64,000 nucleotides of DNA, from positions 52,812 through 116,811 of the forward strand of contig CANIII010000012.1 in assembly GCA_947467605.1 (NCBI GenBank). Reading direction: 5' to 3'. This DNA comes from Acidobacteriota bacterium (lineage in GTDB: Bacteria > Acidobacteriota > Vicinamibacteria > Vicinamibacterales > SCN-69-37). A model generated the notes under the pieces. The model saw nothing but the letters and a program-made list of their open reading frames with translations, had not been told where the DNA came from and made no database searches. Positions within the stretch are counted from its first letter, which is position 1; the number at the start of each line of letters is the position of its first letter. This document shows positions 1 to 9,514 of this stretch, in pieces. Position numbers and translations under genes: made by a program.

Positions 1-1194
1 GCACTGACCGTGCTCCTCACGCGGATCAACATGCCGTTTCTCATGCTGATCGCGATCGCGGCGGCGTTCATGGGCATGCTGAACGCGCTCCGGCGGTTCT
101 TCGTGCCGGCGATGTCGCCGACCATGTACAACGTCGTGTTCATCCTGTGCACGATCGTGTTCGTGCCGGTGTTTACGGCCATGGGCATCCAGCCCGTGAT
201 GGCGCTCTCGCTCGGCATGCTGCTCGGCGGCGTTGCGCAGATCGTGTCGCAGTGGCCGGCGATCCGCCGCGAAGGCTACCGGCACCAGTGGGTGCTCGAC
301 TGGAAAGATCCTGGCCTGCGGCAGGTACTCGTGCTGATGGGCCCTGGATCGATCGGCGTCGCAGCCGCGCAAGTGAACATTCTCGTCAACACGCTGCTCG
401 CCACCGGCATCGCAGGCGCACCGTCTGCGCTGTCGTACGCGTTTCGCCTGATGTACATGCCGGTCGGCATCTTCGGCGTGTCGATCGCCACGGCCGCCAT
501 TCCGGAACTCGCGCGTCAGGCCGCAACAGCGTCATACGACGACATGCGCAAGACGCTGTCGTGGGGCATGCGCCTCATGCTGGTCATCAGCGTACCGGCC
601 TCCATCGGCATGATGGTGCTCTCCACGCCAATCATCGAACTCATCTACAAAGGCGGCCAGTTCGGCTCGCGAGACGTGTTTCTTGTCTCGCAGTCACTCC
701 TCTTCTACGCACCCGGCATCGTCGGCTACTCGCTCGTGAAGATTCTGTCGCCGAGCTTCTACTCGATGCGCGACGCGCGTACGCCGGTGACGGTGAGCGT
801 CATCACGATTCTGACGAACCTCGTCCTCAACTACGCCCTCGTGCATCGATTGGGCTTTCAAGGCCTCGCGCTCGGCACGGCCATCGCCGCCAACGTGAAC
901 GCGGCGTTGCTGTTCATCCTGCTCTCGCGTCGGCTGAACGGCCTCGATGGCCTGCACATCCTCGGCGTGCTCACGCGCGTGCTGCTCGCCTCGGCAGCGA
1001 TGGCCGCAGCGGCGTACGTCGTGGAAGCGCGCCTGCATGCCTGGTTCCCGGCGGCCTCGTTATACGCGCATCTCATCCGGGTGTTCGGCGGCATCGGCGC
1101 AGGCGTCGCGGTGTTCGCGACGGCCGCCTGGCTGCTGCGCATTGCCGAATTCCGTGACGCCGTTTCGCGCATTCTGCGTAAGGTAAGGAAATGA
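1..1194 (+). CDS. murJ: MurJ-like lipid II flippase, 5' end outside the window
   Basis: Polytopic membrane protein of the MurJ/MviN family (MATE superfamily), which flips the peptidoglycan precursor lipid II across the inner membrane. The reading frame is open from base 1, and the GTG at base 10 is only an internal valine, so about 120 N-terminal residues of the usual 510-540 are missing. What remains shows repeated hydrophobic helices and family-like stretches such as PAMSPTMYNVVFI, LMGPGSIGVAAAQVNILVNT and APGIVGYSLVKILSPSFYSM. The stop overlaps the next gene by four bases (ATGA), so the two are probably co-transcribed. Confidence 0.93.
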   Translation, partial: ALTVLLTRINMPFLMLIAIAAAFMGMLNALRRFFVPAMSPTMYNVVFILCTIVFVPVFTAMGIQPVMALSLGMLLGGVAQIVSQWPAIRREGYRHQWVLDWKDPGLRQVLVLMGPGSIGVAAAQVNILVNTLLATGIAGAPSALSYAFRLMYMPVGIFGVSIATAAIPELARQAATASYDDMRKTLSWGMRLMLVISVPASIGMMVLSTPIIELIYKGGQFGSRDVFLVSQSLLFYAPGIVGYSLVKILSPSFYSMRDARTPVTVSVITILTNLVLNYALVHRLGFQGLALGTAIAANVNAALLFILLSRRLNGLDGLHILGVLTRVLLASAAMAAAAYVVEARLHAWFPAASLYAHLIRVFGGIGAGVAVFATAAWLLRIAEFRDAVSRILRKVRK

Positions 1195-1934
1195 GTCGCT
1201 TCGCTCCGCAAGGCTCGTCCGTGCAGTTCGGCCCAGGCCCCATCACGCCCGCCGTGCGCGCGATCATCATCGCGAACGTCGCGCTCTTTCTGCCGTCGTT
1301 CTTCGCGGCTGGAGCCATGCAGGAGTACGTCGGTCTCGTGCCGCAGCTCGTGCTCACGCGCGGATGGCTCTGGCAAGTGGTCACCTATGCCTTCGTCCAC
1401 GCCGACATCGTGCATCTGCTCTTCAACATGCTGGTCGTGTGGATGTTCGGCGTCGACCTCGAACGACGATGGGGCGCGACCGCGTTTACAAAGTTCTATT
1501 TCATCTGCGGCATCGGCGCGGGCCTCACCGTGCTGGCCGTGTCGCTGCTGCCGTTCGACGCCGCGCGACCAATCTACGTCGCGTCGACGATCGGGGCATC
1601 AGGCGCCTGCTATGGACTGCTGATGGCGTGGGCACTGCTCTTCCCCACACGCGAGATCCTGCTCTTTTTCGTCTTCCCGGTGCAGGCGCGCTACGCGGTG
1701 CTCATCTTCGGCGCGATGGCGTTCTTTTCAGGCGCGAGCTCCGGCGGCGGCACCGTCGCACATTTCGCACACCTCGGCGGGCTGGTCGTCGGCTACCTGT
1801 ACTTGAAGGGACCGCGCGGGATGCGTTTCTCCGTGCAGTCCGCGATCACGCGTTGGCGGTTTGCGAGACTCAAGAAGAAATTCAAAGTGCACGACGGCGG
1901 CCGCGCCGACAAGGGCAACTGGAACGTGCACTAA
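1191..1934 (+). CDS. rhomboid family intramembrane serine protease
   Basis: A 247-residue rhomboid protease that would cleave transmembrane substrates inside the inner membrane. The catalytic dyad is visible: Ser137 in GASG (135-138) and His194 in HFAHLGG (191-197). The helix-2 pattern FVHADIVHLLFN (68-79) with WxxG-type residues after it is also present. About six hydrophobic helices can be traced, followed by a basic cytoplasmic tail. The ATG overlaps the murJ stop by four bases, which argues for translational coupling. The 3' end overlaps the stop of the convergent cupin gene. Natural substrates cannot be told from the sequence. Confidence 0.93.
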   Translation: MSRFAPQGSSVQFGPGPITPAVRAIIIANVALFLPSFFAAGAMQEYVGLVPQLVLTRGWLWQVVTYAFVHADIVHLLFNMLVVWMFGVDLERRWGATAFTKFYFICGIGAGLTVLAVSLLPFDAARPIYVASTIGASGACYGLLMAWALLFPTREILLFFVFPVQARYAVLIFGAMAFFSGASSGGGTVAHFAHLGGLVVGYLYLKGPRGMRFSVQSAITRWRFARLKKKFKVHDGGRADKGNWNVH

Positions 1935-2263
1935 CTCCAGTCGGATCGCGCGGGGCTGAAGGTGTCGATCACCAGTGTGTCGTCGAGCACTTCCATCTGA
2001 TGCGGCACGCCGGATGGAATGACCACCACCTCGCCCGCTCGGATGACCAAATCCTCGCCATCCACGACGCACCGCAGCGCGCCGTCCAGCACGTAGGTCG
2101 TCTGCTCGCTCTCATGGGCGTGGCGGGCCACGAGGGCGCCCTTCTTGAACCACACCTGCGCCACCGTCTGCCGCACGCCGGAAATCACTTTCCGCGAGAC
2201 CATTTCGGTCAGTTTTTCCTGTGCTAATTCGTCCCAGCGGGTGATGGCGGCGCGTCGAGGCAT
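1931..2263 (-). CDS. small single-domain cupin protein
   Basis: A 110-residue cupin. The first motif has His48 and His50 in [15 protein letters not shown] with Glu54, and the second motif ends in PSGVPHQM with His88; together these make a typical 3-His/1-Glu metal site. Such small cupins can be sensors, isomerases or dioxygenases, and the substrate cannot be inferred. The frame continues upstream, but the ATG at 2263 fits the cupin length and lies just outside the promoter region shared with the divergent E1 gene. A minus-strand TATACT lies 13 bases upstream of the ATG. It converges on the rhomboid gene with a short 3' overlap. Confidence 0.85.
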   Translation of the reverse strand: MPRRAAITRWDELAQEKLTEMVSRKVISGVRQTVAQVWFKKGALVARHAHESEQTTYVLDGALRCVVDGEDLVIRAGEVVVIPSGVPHQMEVLDDTLVIDTFSPARSDWS

Positions 2264-2278
2264 CGTGAGTGTTGGAAG

Positions 2279-2284
2279 TATAAT
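2279..2284 (+). promoter_or_regulatory. -10 box (TATAAT) of the E1 gene
   Basis: A perfect TATAAT ends nine bases before the ATG at 2294, which would place the transcript start within about three bases of the start codon. On the other strand the same AT-rich stretch reads TATACT, which could serve the divergent cupin gene. No good -35 box is visible. Confidence 0.6.
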
Positions 2285-2293
2285 TCTCTCAAC

Positions 2294-4408
2294 ATGAAGC
2301 GCACCACCGTGGCCCCCGCCGAACCCGTTCAGGAAGTCGCACTCGACCTGAAAGCCGTTTACCGCACGATGCTCTTGTCGCGTCGCATCGACGACAAGGA
2401 AATCCAGCTCAAGAATCAGAGCCAGATCTTCTTTCAGATCAGCGGTGCCGGCCACGAAGCCATCATGGTGGCCGCGGGCCTCGTCCTCAAAGCCTCGCAC
2501 GACTGGTTTTACCCGTACTACCGTGATCGCGCGCTGTGTCTGCAGCTTGGCATGACGGCGCACGAGATGTTTCTGAGCGGCGTCGGAGCAGCCAGCGATC
2601 CGAACAGCGGCGGGCGCCAGATGCCGTCGCACTGGGGGCACAAGAAACTGAACATCGTCTCGCAGTCGAGCCCGACCGGCACGCAGTGCCTCCAGGCCGT
2701 GGGCTGCGCCGAAGCCGGCCTGCTCTACAACAAGCTGCCGGCGATGCGCGGTGATGACCAGTCGTTCACGAGTGACGAAGTGGTCTACACGTCCATCGGC
2801 GACGGCACGACCAGCGAAGGTGAGTTCTGGGAATCGCTAAACACCGCGTGCGTGCGCAAGCTGCCCGTGCTGTTCATGATCGAAGACAACGGCTACGCGA
2901 TCTCGGTGCCGGTGGAAGTGCAGACGCCCGGCGGCGAAATCTCCACGGTCGTCTCCGCCTTCCCGGGCCTCAAGGTCGTGAAGTGCGACGGCACGGACGT
3001 GGCCGCCAGCTACGCCGCGATGCAGGAAGCCGTCGCCTACTGCCGCGCGCGCAAGGGTCCCGCCCTCGTGCACGCGAAGGTCGTGCGCCCCTACTCGCAC
3101 TCGTTGTCGGACGATGAGAAGTTGTACAAGACACCGGCGGAACGCGCGGACGAAGCGAAACGCGATCCGATTACGAAGCTCGCGGCGCAAATGAAGGCCA
3201 GCGGCCTCGTGACCGACGCGGACCTCACGTTGATTGCAGCCGACGTGGATCGCGAAATCGCGGACGCCGTCGAGCGCGCGCTGAAAGCGGCCAAGCCGGC
3301 AAAGAGCACGGCGATGGATTTTGTCTACTCGCCCACCGTCGATCCGTCGTCATCCGACTTCGACACGGTGCCGGCGCCGGAAGGCAAGCCCGACACGATG
3401 GTGGCGGCCATCAACCGCACCATGAAGGAAGAGATGGGCCGCACGCCGCGCATCGTGATGTTCGGCGAAGACGTGGCGGACGCCTCGCGCGAAGAGACGC
3501 TTGAAGAAGTCTCAGGCAAGGGCGGCGTGTTCAAGGTCACGCACGGCCTGCAGCGCGCCTACGGCGGCGATCGCGTGTTCAACTCGCCGCTGGCGGAAGC
3601 CAACATCATCGGCCGCGCGGTCGGCATGGCCACGCGCGGGCTCAAGCCCGTCGTCGAGATTCAGTTCTTCGACTACATCTGGCCCGCGATGATGCAGCTG
3701 CGCGACGAGATGTCGATGATGCGGTACCGGTCGAGCAACGCGTTCTCGTGCCCGATGGTGGTGCGTGTCGCGATCGGCGGGTACCTGCGTGGCGGCGCGC
3801 CGTACCACAGCCAGTCCGGCGAGAGCATCTTCGCGCATTGCCCCGGCATCCGCATCGCGTACCCGTCGAATGCACAGGACGCGGCCGGCCTGTTGCGCAC
3901 GGCCATTCGCTGCGATGATCCGGTGCTGTTCCTCGAGCACAAGCATCTGTATCGCCAGACGTATAACAAGGGCGAGTACACGGGCCCGAACTACATGATC
4001 CCGTTCGGCAAGGCGCTGACCAAGCGTGAGGGCACCGATGTGACCGTCGTGACCTGGGGTGCGCTGGTGCAGCGATCGCTCCTCGCGGCACAGCAGGCGG
4101 AAAAAGAAGGCATCAGCGTCAAGGTGATCGACCTGCGCACGATCATGCCGTTCGATATGGACGCGATCGCCGACGCGGTGAAGCAGACCAATCGCCTCAT
4201 CATTGCGCACGAAGATCAGCTGACGTGCGGCTTCGGCGCGGAACTCGCTGCCCGCGCGGCCAGCGATCTGTTCGAGTACCTCGACGCGCCGGTGCGGCGC
4301 GTGGCGGCGCTCGATGCGCCGGTGGCGTACTGCCCGGACCTCGAAGAAGTGATTCTGCCGGGATCGGCGAATGTCCTCGAGGCAATCCGCGAGACCGCAC
4401 GTTACTAG
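2294..4408 (+). CDS. fused alpha/beta E1 subunit of a 2-oxoacid (branched-chain type) dehydrogenase
   Basis: Thiamine-diphosphate-dependent decarboxylase component of a 2-oxoacid dehydrogenase complex. Residues about 20-335 are the alpha subunit, with the ThDP/Mg motif starting at GDG (169-171) and ending in DNGYAIS (about 198-204). Residues about 365-704 are the beta subunit (GEDVADA, then [14 protein letters not shown]). The two are joined by an alanine/proline-rich linker near 335-360. The fusion resembles the 2-oxoisovalerate dehydrogenases of Bacteroidota and Acidobacteriota; pyruvate cannot be excluded as substrate. E2 and E3 genes are not nearby. The TATAAT box nine bases upstream supports the ATG at 2294. 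Confidence 0.9.
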   Translation: MKRTTVAPAEPVQEVALDLKAVYRTMLLSRRIDDKEIQLKNQSQIFFQISGAGHEAIMVAAGLVLKASHDWFYPYYRDRALCLQLGMTAHEMFLSGVGAASDPNSGGRQMPSHWGHKKLNIVSQSSPTGTQCLQAVGCAEAGLLYNKLPAMRGDDQSFTSDEVVYTSIGDGTTSEGEFWESLNTACVRKLPVLFMIEDNGYAISVPVEVQTPGGEISTVVSAFPGLKVVKCDGTDVAASYAAMQEAVAYCRARKGPALVHAKVVRPYSHSLSDDEKLYKTPAERADEAKRDPITKLAAQMKASGLVTDADLTLIAADVDREIADAVERALKAAKPAKSTAMDFVYSPTVDPSSSDFDTVPAPEGKPDTMVAAINRTMKEEMGRTPRIVMFGEDVADASREETLEEVSGKGGVFKVTHGLQRAYGGDRVFNSPLAEANIIGRAVGMATRGLKPVVEIQFFDYIWPAMMQLRDEMSMMRYRSSNAFSCPMVVRVAIGGYLRGGAPYHSQSGESIFAHCPGIRIAYPSNAQDAAGLLRTAIRCDDPVLFLEHKHLYRQTYNKGEYTGPNYMIPFGKALTKREGTDVTVVTWGALVQRSLLAAQQAEKEGISVKVIDLRTIMPFDMDAIADAVKQTNRLIIAHEDQLTCGFGAELAARAASDLFEYLDAPVRRVAALDAPVAYCPDLEEVILPGSANVLEAIRETARY

Positions 4409-5435
4409 TCGCGTCAGCACCATTGGCGCCCTGATACTCGGGCTCGTGGTGTGCGCCGGCGTGCTGTTACCGGCGCGACCCGTCGTTGATGTGCTGACGG
4501 CGGTGAGCGGCCTGCCACCACAGATCGTCGGGCAATTGCGCGACCCGGCCGCCTTCGTGGAAACCCCGGATGGCCGCTTTCTGGTGTTCGATCGCCGCGC
4601 GCAGACGGTGTTCGTCGTCGACGCGGCCAAGACGTCACTCAAGAAGCTCATCAACATTGGCCCGTCGGATGGCGAGATCCTCAGGCCGCTCGCGTTTATC
4701 AGCCGGCCCGAGCGGACATTCTCGATTCTCGACAATCCCGGCACCTACGAGCGCGTGCAGACGTTTCACGACACGGGCACGCCACTCTCGGTGTTCCGAC
4801 GCTTTCCCTCGGCCGGAGATGGGATGCGGCTGAACGTCGACGCCATGCTGTCGAGCGGCTTTGGCGCCCTGGCGGCCGTCGGGCGCGAGCTGTTGACCCA
4901 GATTCCTGACGGCGCCGCACTTATGAGCCAACTCAACGTGGAAGGTCACGTCACGAGACGGATCGGACAGCTCAGACCGACGGGCCATGAACGCGATCCC
5001 GAACTGCACCGCGCACTGAACGCAGGGATTCCACTCGTCGCGCCAGATGGCAGTCTCTACTTCGTGTTCACGTCGGGCGTGCCGATGATTCGCAAGTACT
5101 CAGCCGACGGCGTCTTCATCTTCGAGAGACACATCGAAGGCCCGGAACTCGACACCACGCTGCAGTCGCTACCGACCGAGTGGCCGAAGCGCCGCATCGA
5201 CGGGCGCGAATTCCCCAACGTGCCGAGCACGATCCTCGCGGCGGCGATTGATCCAGGCGGCAAGCTCTGGATTTCCCTGGCGGTGCCCGTGACCTACGTC
5301 TACGACGCATCGGGCGACAAGACGCGCACGGTGCAGTTTCGCGGGGCTGGCGTGATCTCCGCGCGAAGCTTCTTCTTCAGCTCGCGCGCGCGCGTGCTCG
5401 TGACGCCCGGGTGTTACGAGTTCGTTGTGGAATAG
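4371..5435 (+). CDS. exported protein with probable beta-propeller fold, function unknown
   Basis: A 354-residue protein with an N-terminal hydrophobic segment (about residues 17-36) that is a signal peptide or membrane anchor. After it come repeated blade-like stretches such as [33 protein letters not shown] and [13 protein letters not shown], which resemble NHL/SGL six-bladed propellers. No catalytic motif is recognised. The start lies 38 bases inside the E1 gene in another frame, so the pair may be coupled. The 3' end overlaps the convergent fahA by 22 bases. Confidence 0.75.
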   Translation: MSSRQSARPHVTSRVSTIGALILGLVVCAGVLLPARPVVDVLTAVSGLPPQIVGQLRDPAAFVETPDGRFLVFDRRAQTVFVVDAAKTSLKKLINIGPSDGEILRPLAFISRPERTFSILDNPGTYERVQTFHDTGTPLSVFRRFPSAGDGMRLNVDAMLSSGFGALAAVGRELLTQIPDGAALMSQLNVEGHVTRRIGQLRPTGHERDPELHRALNAGIPLVAPDGSLYFVFTSGVPMIRKYSADGVFIFERHIEGPELDTTLQSLPTEWPKRRIDGREFPNVPSTILAAAIDPGGKLWISLAVPVTYVYDASGDKTRTVQFRGAGVISARSFFFSSRARVLVTPGCYEFVVE

Positions 5436-6727
5436 ACGATGCCGCGCACGTCGCCGAACCCAATCGTCGCATAGCCGTCACGTCGCGCGCGTGCGCGAAC
5501 GATCACTTCGTCACCGTCCATAAGGAACGTCCGCGTCTCGCCTCCGACGTCGATTGGCGTGCGACCGCTCTGGGTCATCTCGAGCAAACTGCCAAGGCCA
5601 TCAGGCGTCGGCGCGGAGATGGTGCCCGTGCCCAGCAGGTCGCCGGGCCGCAGGTTGCAGCCATTGCTGGTGTGATGCGCGATCAACTGCGCGACCGTCC
5701 AATAGAGGTGTTGCGCATTACTCAGCGAGATGCGGACGGGCGGTTGCTGCTGTGCCCGCGCGCCAGCCGTGAGCAGCAGGACTTCCAGTTCCACATCGAG
5801 CGCGCCGCTCTGCTGATCAGCCGCGTCCATGAGGTACGGAAGCGGCGCGGGATCACCGTCTGGCCGCGCAGGCTGTGGGATGCGAAACGGCGCGAGTGCC
5901 TCCGGGGTCACGATCCAGGCAGACACGGACGTGGCGAAGCTCTTCGCGAGAAACGGACCGAGCGGCTGATATTCCCAGCTCTGAATATCGCGCGCGGACC
6001 AGTCGTTCAGGAGACAGAAACCCGCGACCTGCTCTTCGGCCGCGCCGATCGCGACCGACGTGCCCTGCGCGTTGCCAGCGCCAACCCACACACCGAGTTC
6101 GAGTTCGAAGTCGAGGTTTCGGCAGGGACCGAAGGTCGGAGCCGCGTCGGCCGGCGCCTTGCGCTGCCCCGACGGCCGCCGCACGTCCGTACCGGACACG
6201 ACGATCGACGAGCTGCGGCCGTGGTACCCGATCGGCACGTGCTTGTAGTTGGGCAGCAGCGGCTGATCTGGCCGAAACAACTTGCCGACGTTCATCGCGT
6301 GGTGGATGCCGGCGTAAAAATCCGTGTAGTCGCCGACGGTCACGGGCAGATGCATGACGCACTCGCTCGCATGACGCAGCAGCGGCTCGCATCGCGATCG
6401 CTCCGATGCGCCATCGGCCAGCAGCGCGAACACGCGCGCGCGAAACGCCACGCGCTCCGCCGATGGGATGGCGAGAAAGGCGTTGAGCGTTGACTGACCG
6501 GCGACCGTCGCCGCGTGGAGCGCGTCACCAGTGAACAGGCCGGCACGCACCGCGGCCGACACGTCCAACACCTCGTCGCCAATCGCCACGCCGCCCCGAA
6601 GCCGAGGATCGTCAGCGCTCGAGAACACACCAATGGGCAGATTCTGAATCGGGAAATCCGTATGGCCGTTGGCTGAGGTCACCCAACTACGTGTCAACAG
6701 ATCGTGCGTGGCATCGAGCCGAACCAT
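5414..6727 (-). CDS. fahA: fumarylacetoacetase
   Basis: Last step of tyrosine/homogentisate catabolism: hydrolysis of fumarylacetoacetate to fumarate and acetoacetate. At 437 residues it matches the family. Asp126 in DYTDFY and the catalytic His133 in HHAMNVGK sit at the same positions as in the mammalian enzyme. FPIQNLPIGVF, GYHGRSSSIV and DWSARDIQSWEY are further family blocks. A GTG at 6745 is in frame, but the ATG at 6727 has a GGAG seven bases upstream and gives the usual N-terminus (MVRLDATHD). It is the last gene of a five-gene minus-strand operon, 24 bases behind hmgA. Confidence 0.95.
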   Translation of the reverse strand: MVRLDATHDLLTRSWVTSANGHTDFPIQNLPIGVFSSADDPRLRGGVAIGDEVLDVSAAVRAGLFTGDALHAATVAGQSTLNAFLAIPSAERVAFRARVFALLADGASERSRCEPLLRHASECVMHLPVTVGDYTDFYAGIHHAMNVGKLFRPDQPLLPNYKHVPIGYHGRSSSIVVSGTDVRRPSGQRKAPADAAPTFGPCRNLDFELELGVWVGAGNAQGTSVAIGAAEEQVAGFCLLNDWSARDIQSWEYQPLGPFLAKSFATSVSAWIVTPEALAPFRIPQPARPDGDPAPLPYLMDAADQQSGALDVELEVLLLTAGARAQQQPPVRISLSNAQHLYWTVAQLIAHHTSNGCNLRPGDLLGTGTISAPTPDGLGSLLEMTQSGRTPIDVGGETRTFLMDGDEVIVRARARRDGYATIGFGDVRGIVYSTTNS

Positions 6728-6751
6728 TCGTGTACTCCGTTGCACTGCTGG

Positions 6752-8059
6752 CTAGCGTTTGTCGGGATTGAAGTGCTTCTTCAACTGACGACCGTAGGCT
6801 GCATACGACCGTTGCAGCTCTGGTGCACCGGCGGCATACGCGGTCACGCGTTGCGGGAACCGCGTCTCGAACATGAAGGCGAGTGTGCCTTCGAGCTTGC
6901 GCGGACCGAGCGTGGCATTGCTCGCGGATTCGAAGGCCTCGTGGTCCGGTCCATGCGGCAGCATCATGTTATGCAGCGAGATGCCGCCCGGTACGAAGCC
7001 CTGCGGTTTGGCGTCGTACTGGCCAAACACGAGGCCCATGAACTCGCTCATGACGTTCATGTGGTACCACGGCGGACGGAACGTGTTCTCGGCCACGAGC
7101 CACCGCTCTGGAAAAATCACGAAGTCGATGTTCGCGGTGCCCGGCGTCTCTGACGGCGACGTCAGCACCGTGAAGATCGACGGATCGGCGTGATCGAACA
7201 GGATCGGACCGACCGGCGAGTATCGCCGGAGGTCGTACTTGTACGGCGCGTAGTTGCCGTGCCACGCCACGACATCGAGCGGCGAATGGTCGATCTGGCT
7301 CGACCAGAACGTACCGCCCCACTTCACGACCATGCGCGAGGGCTGGTCGATATCTTCGTACGCGGCCACCGGCGTCAGAAAGTCGCGTGGATTGGCCAGG
7401 CAGTTGGCGCCGATCGGCCCACGCTCCGGCAGCGTGAACGCGCCACCGTAGTTCTCGCACAGGTACCCGCGCGCCGGTCCTTCCGCGAGCTCGACACGCA
7501 GCTTCACGCCGCGCGGAATCACCGCACACTCACCGGGTTCGATGTCAATGATGCCGAACTCGGTCCACAGCCGCAGGCGCCCCGTTTCGGGCACGAACAA
7601 CATCTCGCCGTCGGCGTTGTAAAAATACTCGTCGCGCATGGATCGGGTCGCGACGTACACATGCGCGCCCATCCCGGCGTGACTGCCAGCATCGCCGGCC
7701 GTGGTGATGGTACGCACACCGTCGAGAAACGAGATGGGCTCGCTCGGGATCGGAAACGCGTCCCATCGCATCGGCGCGATCGGCACGTCGACCTCATGAC
7801 AGGGCGCGGTGCGCCACAATCCGCCGTCGGCGCGCTCGAAATCGCGAATGTGCGCGACTGTGGGACGAATGCGATAGAGCCACGTCCGCTCGTTCGTTGC
7901 CCGCGGCGCCGTAAACGGCGAGCCGCTCAGCTGCTCGGCGTACAGACCGTACGCGCATTTCTGCGGCGAATTGCGGCCGATCGGCAGCGCCCCGGGTAGC
8001 GCCTCGGTTTCAAACCCGTTGCCGAATCCCGACATGTATCCCGGCGTGATGCCACTCAT
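6752..8059 (-). CDS. hmgA: homogentisate 1,2-dioxygenase
   Basis: Fe(II) ring-cleavage dioxygenase that opens homogentisate to maleylacetoacetate. At 435 residues it is the standard length. The iron ligands are readable: His333 and Glu339 in [11 protein letters not shown] and His369 in MLPHGPD. The N-terminus [19 protein letters not shown] is typical. It has a GGAG ribosome-binding site five bases before the ATG. Its product needs isomerisation before fumarylacetoacetase can act, and no maleylacetoacetate isomerase gene of the GST-zeta type is in this operon. Confidence 0.97.
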   Translation of the reverse strand: MSGITPGYMSGFGNGFETEALPGALPIGRNSPQKCAYGLYAEQLSGSPFTAPRATNERTWLYRIRPTVAHIRDFERADGGLWRTAPCHEVDVPIAPMRWDAFPIPSEPISFLDGVRTITTAGDAGSHAGMGAHVYVATRSMRDEYFYNADGEMLFVPETGRLRLWTEFGIIDIEPGECAVIPRGVKLRVELAEGPARGYLCENYGGAFTLPERGPIGANCLANPRDFLTPVAAYEDIDQPSRMVVKWGGTFWSSQIDHSPLDVVAWHGNYAPYKYDLRRYSPVGPILFDHADPSIFTVLTSPSETPGTANIDFVIFPERWLVAENTFRPPWYHMNVMSEFMGLVFGQYDAKPQGFVPGGISLHNMMLPHGPDHEAFESASNATLGPRKLEGTLAFMFETRFPQRVTAYAAGAPELQRSYAAYGRQLKKHFNPDKR

Positions 8060-8083
8060 CGTGACTCCGATCTGACGCGCGCG

Positions 8084-8395
8084 TCATGCATCCAGATCAA
8101 CATAGATCCCGTCCAGCTCCACCTTCGTGGCAAACGTCTTGATCGGCCTTGATGTCGGGCCACCTTCCGCTGTGCCCGTGCGAATGTCGAACAACGCAAA
8201 GTGTGCCGGGCATTCGATCAGCCCATCGACGATGCATCCGCGCGAGAGTGACGCGCCTTGATGCGGGCACGTGTCGCTCGTCGCGAAGAATGACTCGCCG
8301 ATACGATACACGGCAATGCGCTGACCGCGGCATTCCACGCCGACCACATCACGGCCGGTGAAGTCCGCGACCGCGGCCGCCAGCGTCCACGCCAT
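8084..8395 (-). CDS. Rieske [2Fe-2S] ferredoxin of the tyrosine operon
   Basis: A 103-residue soluble Rieske protein with ligands Cys43/His45 (CPHQG) and Cys62/His65 (CPAH). This is the ferredoxin form seen in aromatic-ring dioxygenase systems and nitrite-reductase small subunits. Its ATG starts right after the hppD stop with no gap, so it belongs to the operon. Its electron acceptor is not evident, because neither HPPD nor homogentisate dioxygenase needs a ferredoxin. It may serve a ring hydroxylase (phenylalanine or another aromatic) encoded elsewhere. The family call is firm; the role is inference. Confidence 0.88.
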   Translation of the reverse strand: MAWTLAAAVADFTGRDVVGVECRGQRIAVYRIGESFFATSDTCPHQGASLSRGCIVDGLIECPAHFALFDIRTGTAEGGPTSRPIKTFATKVELDGIYVDLDA

Positions 8396-9514
8396 CTAGC
8401 GCGTCGGCTCGGGTGTCAGCACGCCACGACGAATCTGATCTTCCTCGATCGACTCGAACAGCGCCTTGAAGTTCCCTTCGCCGAATCCTTCGTCGCCCTT
8501 GCGCTGAATGAACTCGAAGAAGATGGGGCCAATGGCGGTCTGGCCAAAGCGCTGCAGCAGCACTTTCGTGAGGCCGCCCTCGACGACGCCTTCGCCATCA
8601 ATGAGCACGCCGGTGCGCTCGAGACGGGCAAGGTCCTCGCCGTGCCCCGGCAACCGTCGATCGATACGCGAGTAGTAGACCGGGTTGGGCGCCGGCATGA
8701 ATTCGACGCCGCGCGCAATCAACGTCTCGATCGACACGTACAGATCCGTCGAGCCGAGCGCGATGTGTTGGATGCCCTCGCCCTTGTACTGATGCAGGTA
8801 TTCCTGAATCTGGCCCTGCTCGCCCGCGTCTTCGTTGATCGGAATTCGGATCTTGCCGTCTGGGCTCGTCATCGCGCGCGAGTGCAGTCCGCTCATTCGG
8901 CCCTCGATGTCGAAATACCGAATCTGTTTGAAGTTAAACATCTTCTCGTAGAAGCCGGCCCACTCACCGAGTCGGCCGCGATAGACGTTGTGCGTCAGGT
9001 GATCGATGTACCACAGCCCGGCGCCCGCGGGGTGCTGGTCGGGTTCACCCAGCCACTCGAAGTCGACGTCGTAGATCGACCCTTTCTTGCCGTAGCGATC
9101 CACGAGATAGATGTGCAGGCCACCGATGCCTTCAATCGCGGGAATGTCGAGTTCATTCGGCCCGGGCGTGGTCTGCACCGCTTTCGCACCAAGCGAAAGG
9201 GCACGCTCAAACGCGTACTTCGCGTCGACGACCCGAAAGGCCATCGCGGGAGCGGACGGACCATGCTTCGCGGCAAAGTCTGCGGCAAACGAACCCGGCT
9301 GCGCGTTGAGCAGCAGATTGATACCGCCCTGACGATAGAGCGTCACGTTCTTCGAGCGATGCCGCGCCACAGGCAGAAAGCCCATCGTGCGGAAGAGCTG
9401 ATCGAGCTTCTCGGGTTGCGGATGGCTGAACTCGACAAACTCGAATCCGTCGGTGCCCATCGGGTTCTCGGGCGAGATCAGTGGCGGCTCAGCGTCGTGC
9501 GGAAAGGGTCCCAT
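8396..9514 (-). CDS. hppD: 4-hydroxyphenylpyruvate dioxygenase
   Basis: Converts 4-hydroxyphenylpyruvate to homogentisate with Fe(II) and O2. Two VOC domains are present, and the facial triad is His172 (DHLTHNVYRG), His250 (GIQHIAL) and Glu334 (FFEFIQR). The open frame runs to 9649, but the extra N-terminal residues are not family-like. The ATG at 9514 has AGGAG seven bases upstream and gives 372 residues, the usual size. The start lies inside the 3' end of the upstream 308-aa gene (26-base overlap), so translation is probably coupled. Confidence 0.96.
   Translation of the reverse strand: MGPFPHDAEPPLISPENPMGTDGFEFVEFSHPQPEKLDQLFRTMGFLPVARHRSKNVTLYRQGGINLLLNAQPGSFAADFAAKHGPSAPAMAFRVVDAKYAFERALSLGAKAVQTTPGPNELDIPAIEGIGGLHIYLVDRYGKKGSIYDVDFEWLGEPDQHPAGAGLWYIDHLTHNVYRGRLGEWAGFYEKMFNFKQIRYFDIEGRMSGLHSRAMTSPDGKIRIPINEDAGEQGQIQEYLHQYKGEGIQHIALGSTDLYVSIETLIARGVEFMPAPNPVYYSRIDRRLPGHGEDLARLERTGVLIDGEGVVEGGLTKVLLQRFGQTAIGPIFFEFIQRKGDEGFGEGNFKALFESIEEDQIRRGVLTPEPTR

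Noticed and set aside
147..1157. 336-residue frame overlapping murJ in another phase
   Set aside because: Arg/His-rich shadow frame; murJ codes across the same bases.
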